From Acidobacteriota bacterium (lineage in GTDB: Bacteria > Acidobacteriota > Blastocatellia > Pyrinomonadales > Pyrinomonadaceae), in assembly GCA_025463125.1 (NCBI GenBank), contig JAOAPX010000136.1, forward strand, positions 21,171-85,170: a stretch of 64,000 bases of DNA, read 5' to 3'. Positions within the stretch are counted from its first letter, which is position 1, and each line of letters starts with the position of its first letter. This document shows, in pieces, positions 62,035 to 64,000 of this stretch. The notes under the pieces are model-generated. The model searched no databases, had not been told where the DNA came from, and saw only the letters and a list, made by a program, of their open reading frames with translations. The translations under genes were made by a program, and so were the position numbers.

Positions 62035-64000
62035 ATGAATAATTCTTTTTGCCAGTTGATAATCGACGCCGCCGAATCGCACCCGGAAAAAATGGCGATG
62101 GACATTGTCGGCGTCGAAAACGTTCGCTACACGTTTGCCGAAATGCTCGATGCGATTCGTTCGGTCGCGTACCGGCTTGAAAAAGAAGGCATAGCATTCG
62201 GCGAGCGCGTCGCTTTGATCGGCGAAAATCATCCGCGCTGGGCGATCGCTTATTTCGGCATATTGTTTCGCGGCGCCGTCTGCGTTCCGATCGACCCGCA
62301 CGGCGAAATCGAAACGATAACGAATTTTATCGAAAATTCCGAAGCGAAAATGGCGTTCATCGGCGAAGATTTTATCGAAAATTTCTACAAACTCGAAGAA
62401 AGGCTTGGCAAAAAGATTCCCGCCGTCGTTTTACAGGAAGCGGATCAATTACCAATCACGAATTACGAATTACGGGAAGACAATCCGGCGTCGAGCAACG
62501 GTTTTCAATCGTTTTCCGATTGGATGAAAACGCCGCGACCGGCTGATCACGACCGGAAACCGACGCCAGCCGCGCCCGATGATTTGGCGGTTTTGATTTA
62601 CACTTCGGGCACGACCGGAACGCCGAAAGGAGTTCCGCTGACGCACGGCAATATTTATTACGAAACGCAGGGCTGCCAGGAAGTGATGAACGTTTCGGAA
62701 AACGAAGTCGTTTTGAGCGTTCTGCCGCTGTTTCACGTTTTCGCGCAGGTCATCAATTTATGGGTGATCGCCAGCATCGGCGCCAGTGTTTATTACGTCA
62801 AAGAGCTTGCGCCAGCAGAGCTTACGCGAGCGTTCGAAACGAAAGAAATCACGCTTTTGACCGGCGTTCCGCGTCTCTGGTACCTGTTTCACAAAAAGAT
62901 TTTCGACGGCGTCGCCGCTCAGCCGAAACCGGTTCGAATGCTTTTTGCAGGGATGCTCAAAACCAACGGGATTCTGAGAGACAAATTTAATACCAATCTC
63001 GGCAGAAAAATGTTCGGCAAAGTTCACGAAGGATTCGGCGGCAGGCTCGGCATCACGATTTCCGCCGGTTCGCGGTTTGACGAGAAAATCGCGCGCGATT
63101 ATTACGAGCTTGGGTTTACGATCATACAAGGTTACGGTCTAACCGAAACCTGCGGAGCCGTCGCTTCGACGCGTTTTGAAGGAAGCTCGGTCGGCTCGGT
63201 CGGCAAAGCCGTCAACTACGCCGAAATAAAACTCGGTCCGCCGAACGAAGACGGCGCCGGCGAAGTTTTAATCAAAGGCAAAATGGTTTTTAAGAGTTAT
63301 TACAAAAACCCGGAAGCGACCAGGGAAGCGTTTACCGAAGACGGCTGGTTTAAATCGGGCGACCTCGGAAAATTCGATGAGAACGGCGATCTTTTTATCG
63401 TCGGGCGGTCGAAAGACGTGATCGTTTTGCCGAACGGCAAAAACATTCACCCGGAAGATCTCGAAGTTCATTATTCGAAATCGCCTTTGATCGAAGAAAT
63501 CTGTATTCTCGGCGTCAAGGATGAAAATTCGGCGATGGCTGGCGCGGAAAAACTCGTCGCCGTTGCCGTTCCGGATTTTAACTATCTCAAACAAAACAAC
63601 ATCGCCAATTCAAAAGAAGCGATTCGATACGATCTCGATAATCTCGGTCGAAGTTTGCCGGAATACCAGCGCGTTCGCCAATACGTCATTCACACCGACC
63701 CGCTGCCGCGCACGGCGACGAGAAAAATCAAACGTTTCGAGCTGCAAAAACGAATCGAAAACGAGGGCTTGGGCGATCAGGACGCAAATCGCCGCAAACC
63801 GCTCGCATTAACCGCCGCGGATAAAGCGCTGATAGAATCAAACGCCGGTCGCGCCGTTATCGCCGCGATCAGTAAAAATTCGAAGGAAACGGAAAATATA
63901 CACCCTTCGATGAACCTGGAAATTGATTTCGGACTGGATTCTTTGAGCCGCGCAGAAGTTTTCGCCGCTCTTGAACAAGGCTTTAACACGGAATTTGACG
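62035..64000 (+). CDS. AMP-dependent acyl ligase with C-terminal carrier domain (cut by window)
   Basis: The frame is open to the window end (655 codons), so the track omits it. It starts MNNSFCQLIIDAAESHPEKM. It has the adenylation motifs LIYTSGTTGTPKGVPLTH (P-loop), GYGLTETCGAV, DGWFKSGDLG and the Lys motif PLPRTATRKIKR. After about residue 600 a carrier-protein-like helix DFGLDSLSRAEVFAALE appears, with the DS phosphopantetheine serine. It thus activates a fatty or aryl acid as acyl-AMP and may load it on its own carrier. Residues 141-147 (ITNYELR) come from a phrase repeat also found at 30.47 kb. Substrate unknown. Confidence 0.88.
   Translation, partial: MNNSFCQLIIDAAESHPEKMAMDIVGVENVRYTFAEMLDAIRSVAYRLEKEGIAFGERVALIGENHPRWAIAYFGILFRGAVCVPIDPHGEIETITNFIENSEAKMAFIGEDFIENFYKLEERLGKKIPAVVLQEADQLPITNYELREDNPASSNGFQSFSDWMKTPRPADHDRKPTPAAPDDLAVLIYTSGTTGTPKGVPLTHGNIYYETQGCQEVMNVSENEVVLSVLPLFHVFAQVINLWVIASIGASVYYVKELAPAELTRAFETKEITLLTGVPRLWYLFHKKIFDGVAAQPKPVRMLFAGMLKTNGILRDKFNTNLGRKMFGKVHEGFGGRLGITISAGSRFDEKIARDYYELGFTIIQGYGLTETCGAVASTRFEGSSVGSVGKAVNYAEIKLGPPNEDGAGEVLIKGKMVFKSYYKNPEATREAFTEDGWFKSGDLGKFDENGDLFIVGRSKDVIVLPNGKNIHPEDLEVHYSKSPLIEEICILGVKDENSAMAGAEKLVAVAVPDFNYLKQNNIANSKEAIRYDLDNLGRSLPEYQRVRQYVIHTDPLPRTATRKIKRFELQKRIENEGLGDQDANRRKPLALTAADKALIESNAGRAVIAAISKNSKETENIHPSMNLEIDFGLDSLSRAEVFAALEQGFNTEFD

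Overview
The window reads as chromosomal DNA of a Gram-negative, heterotrophic bacterium. The best guess is an acidobacterium of the Blastocatellia/Pyrinomonadales type. Reasons are the mix of lipoproteins, a TonB-dependent receptor with a carboxypeptidase-regulatory-like N-terminus, a Tat-exported haloperoxidase-like protein, a gingipain-like C25 peptidase, a cyanophycin cluster, PilT, PgpH and a YpdA-type reductase, all in a moderately AT-rich, densely coding genome. This assignment is inference from gene content; no 16S rRNA is present. There are no transposases, integrases, phage genes or CRISPR arrays.

Layout. 1-2.8 kb (minus): ispE, tRNA-Gln, prs (cut by the window edge) and a secreted CAP-domain protein. 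3.1-7.6 kb (plus): a copper-handling block made of a cupredoxin lipoprotein, a MerR regulator and a Cu+ ATPase with three YHS domains, with a MerR-type long-spacer promoter before copA. 7.7-12.4 kb: a cyanophycin cycle with an isoaspartyl peptidase (plus), cyanophycin synthetase and cyanophycinase (minus). 12.6-17.5 kb: a GT28 glycolipid synthase, then a siderophore receptor and PepSY membrane protein behind a Fur-box-like palindrome. 17.9-27.9 kb (minus): M1 aminopeptidase, carB, vanadium-haloperoxidase-like protein, murB and a TPR protein. 28.3-33 kb: an EF-G paralogue, an IPT/NHL propeller, pilT and a PhzF protein. 34-37.4 kb: rpsA with a long leader and an acidic repeat tail, HU/IHF and a HIT protein. 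37.6-45.2 kb: pgpH, hflX, a LexA-like repressor translationally close to an ACT-malic enzyme, and a YpdA-type reductase. 45.2-46.2 kb: about 1 kb without a convincing gene but with three intrinsic terminators and structured segments, so candidate small RNAs. 46.2-64 kb: lipoproteins, C25 peptidase, gamma-glutamyltransferase, paired zinc-ribbon membrane proteins, DinB-like protein, CrtC-like lipocalin, DUF937 protein, an NHL-M23 fusion lipoprotein, an exported aminopeptidase P, a lipid kinase and an AMP-dependent acyl ligase that runs off the end.

The most unusual feature is a dispersed set of short near-tandem phrases (GTGAAAA, GCGAAATACGC, GCGGATAAAC, GAATTAC, TTTGAAATTTG) in the gaps between genes. 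At seven of the nine convergent gene junctions they form long, often composite, inverted repeats. Phrases recur at separate loci, and one lies inside the acyl-ligase reading frame.
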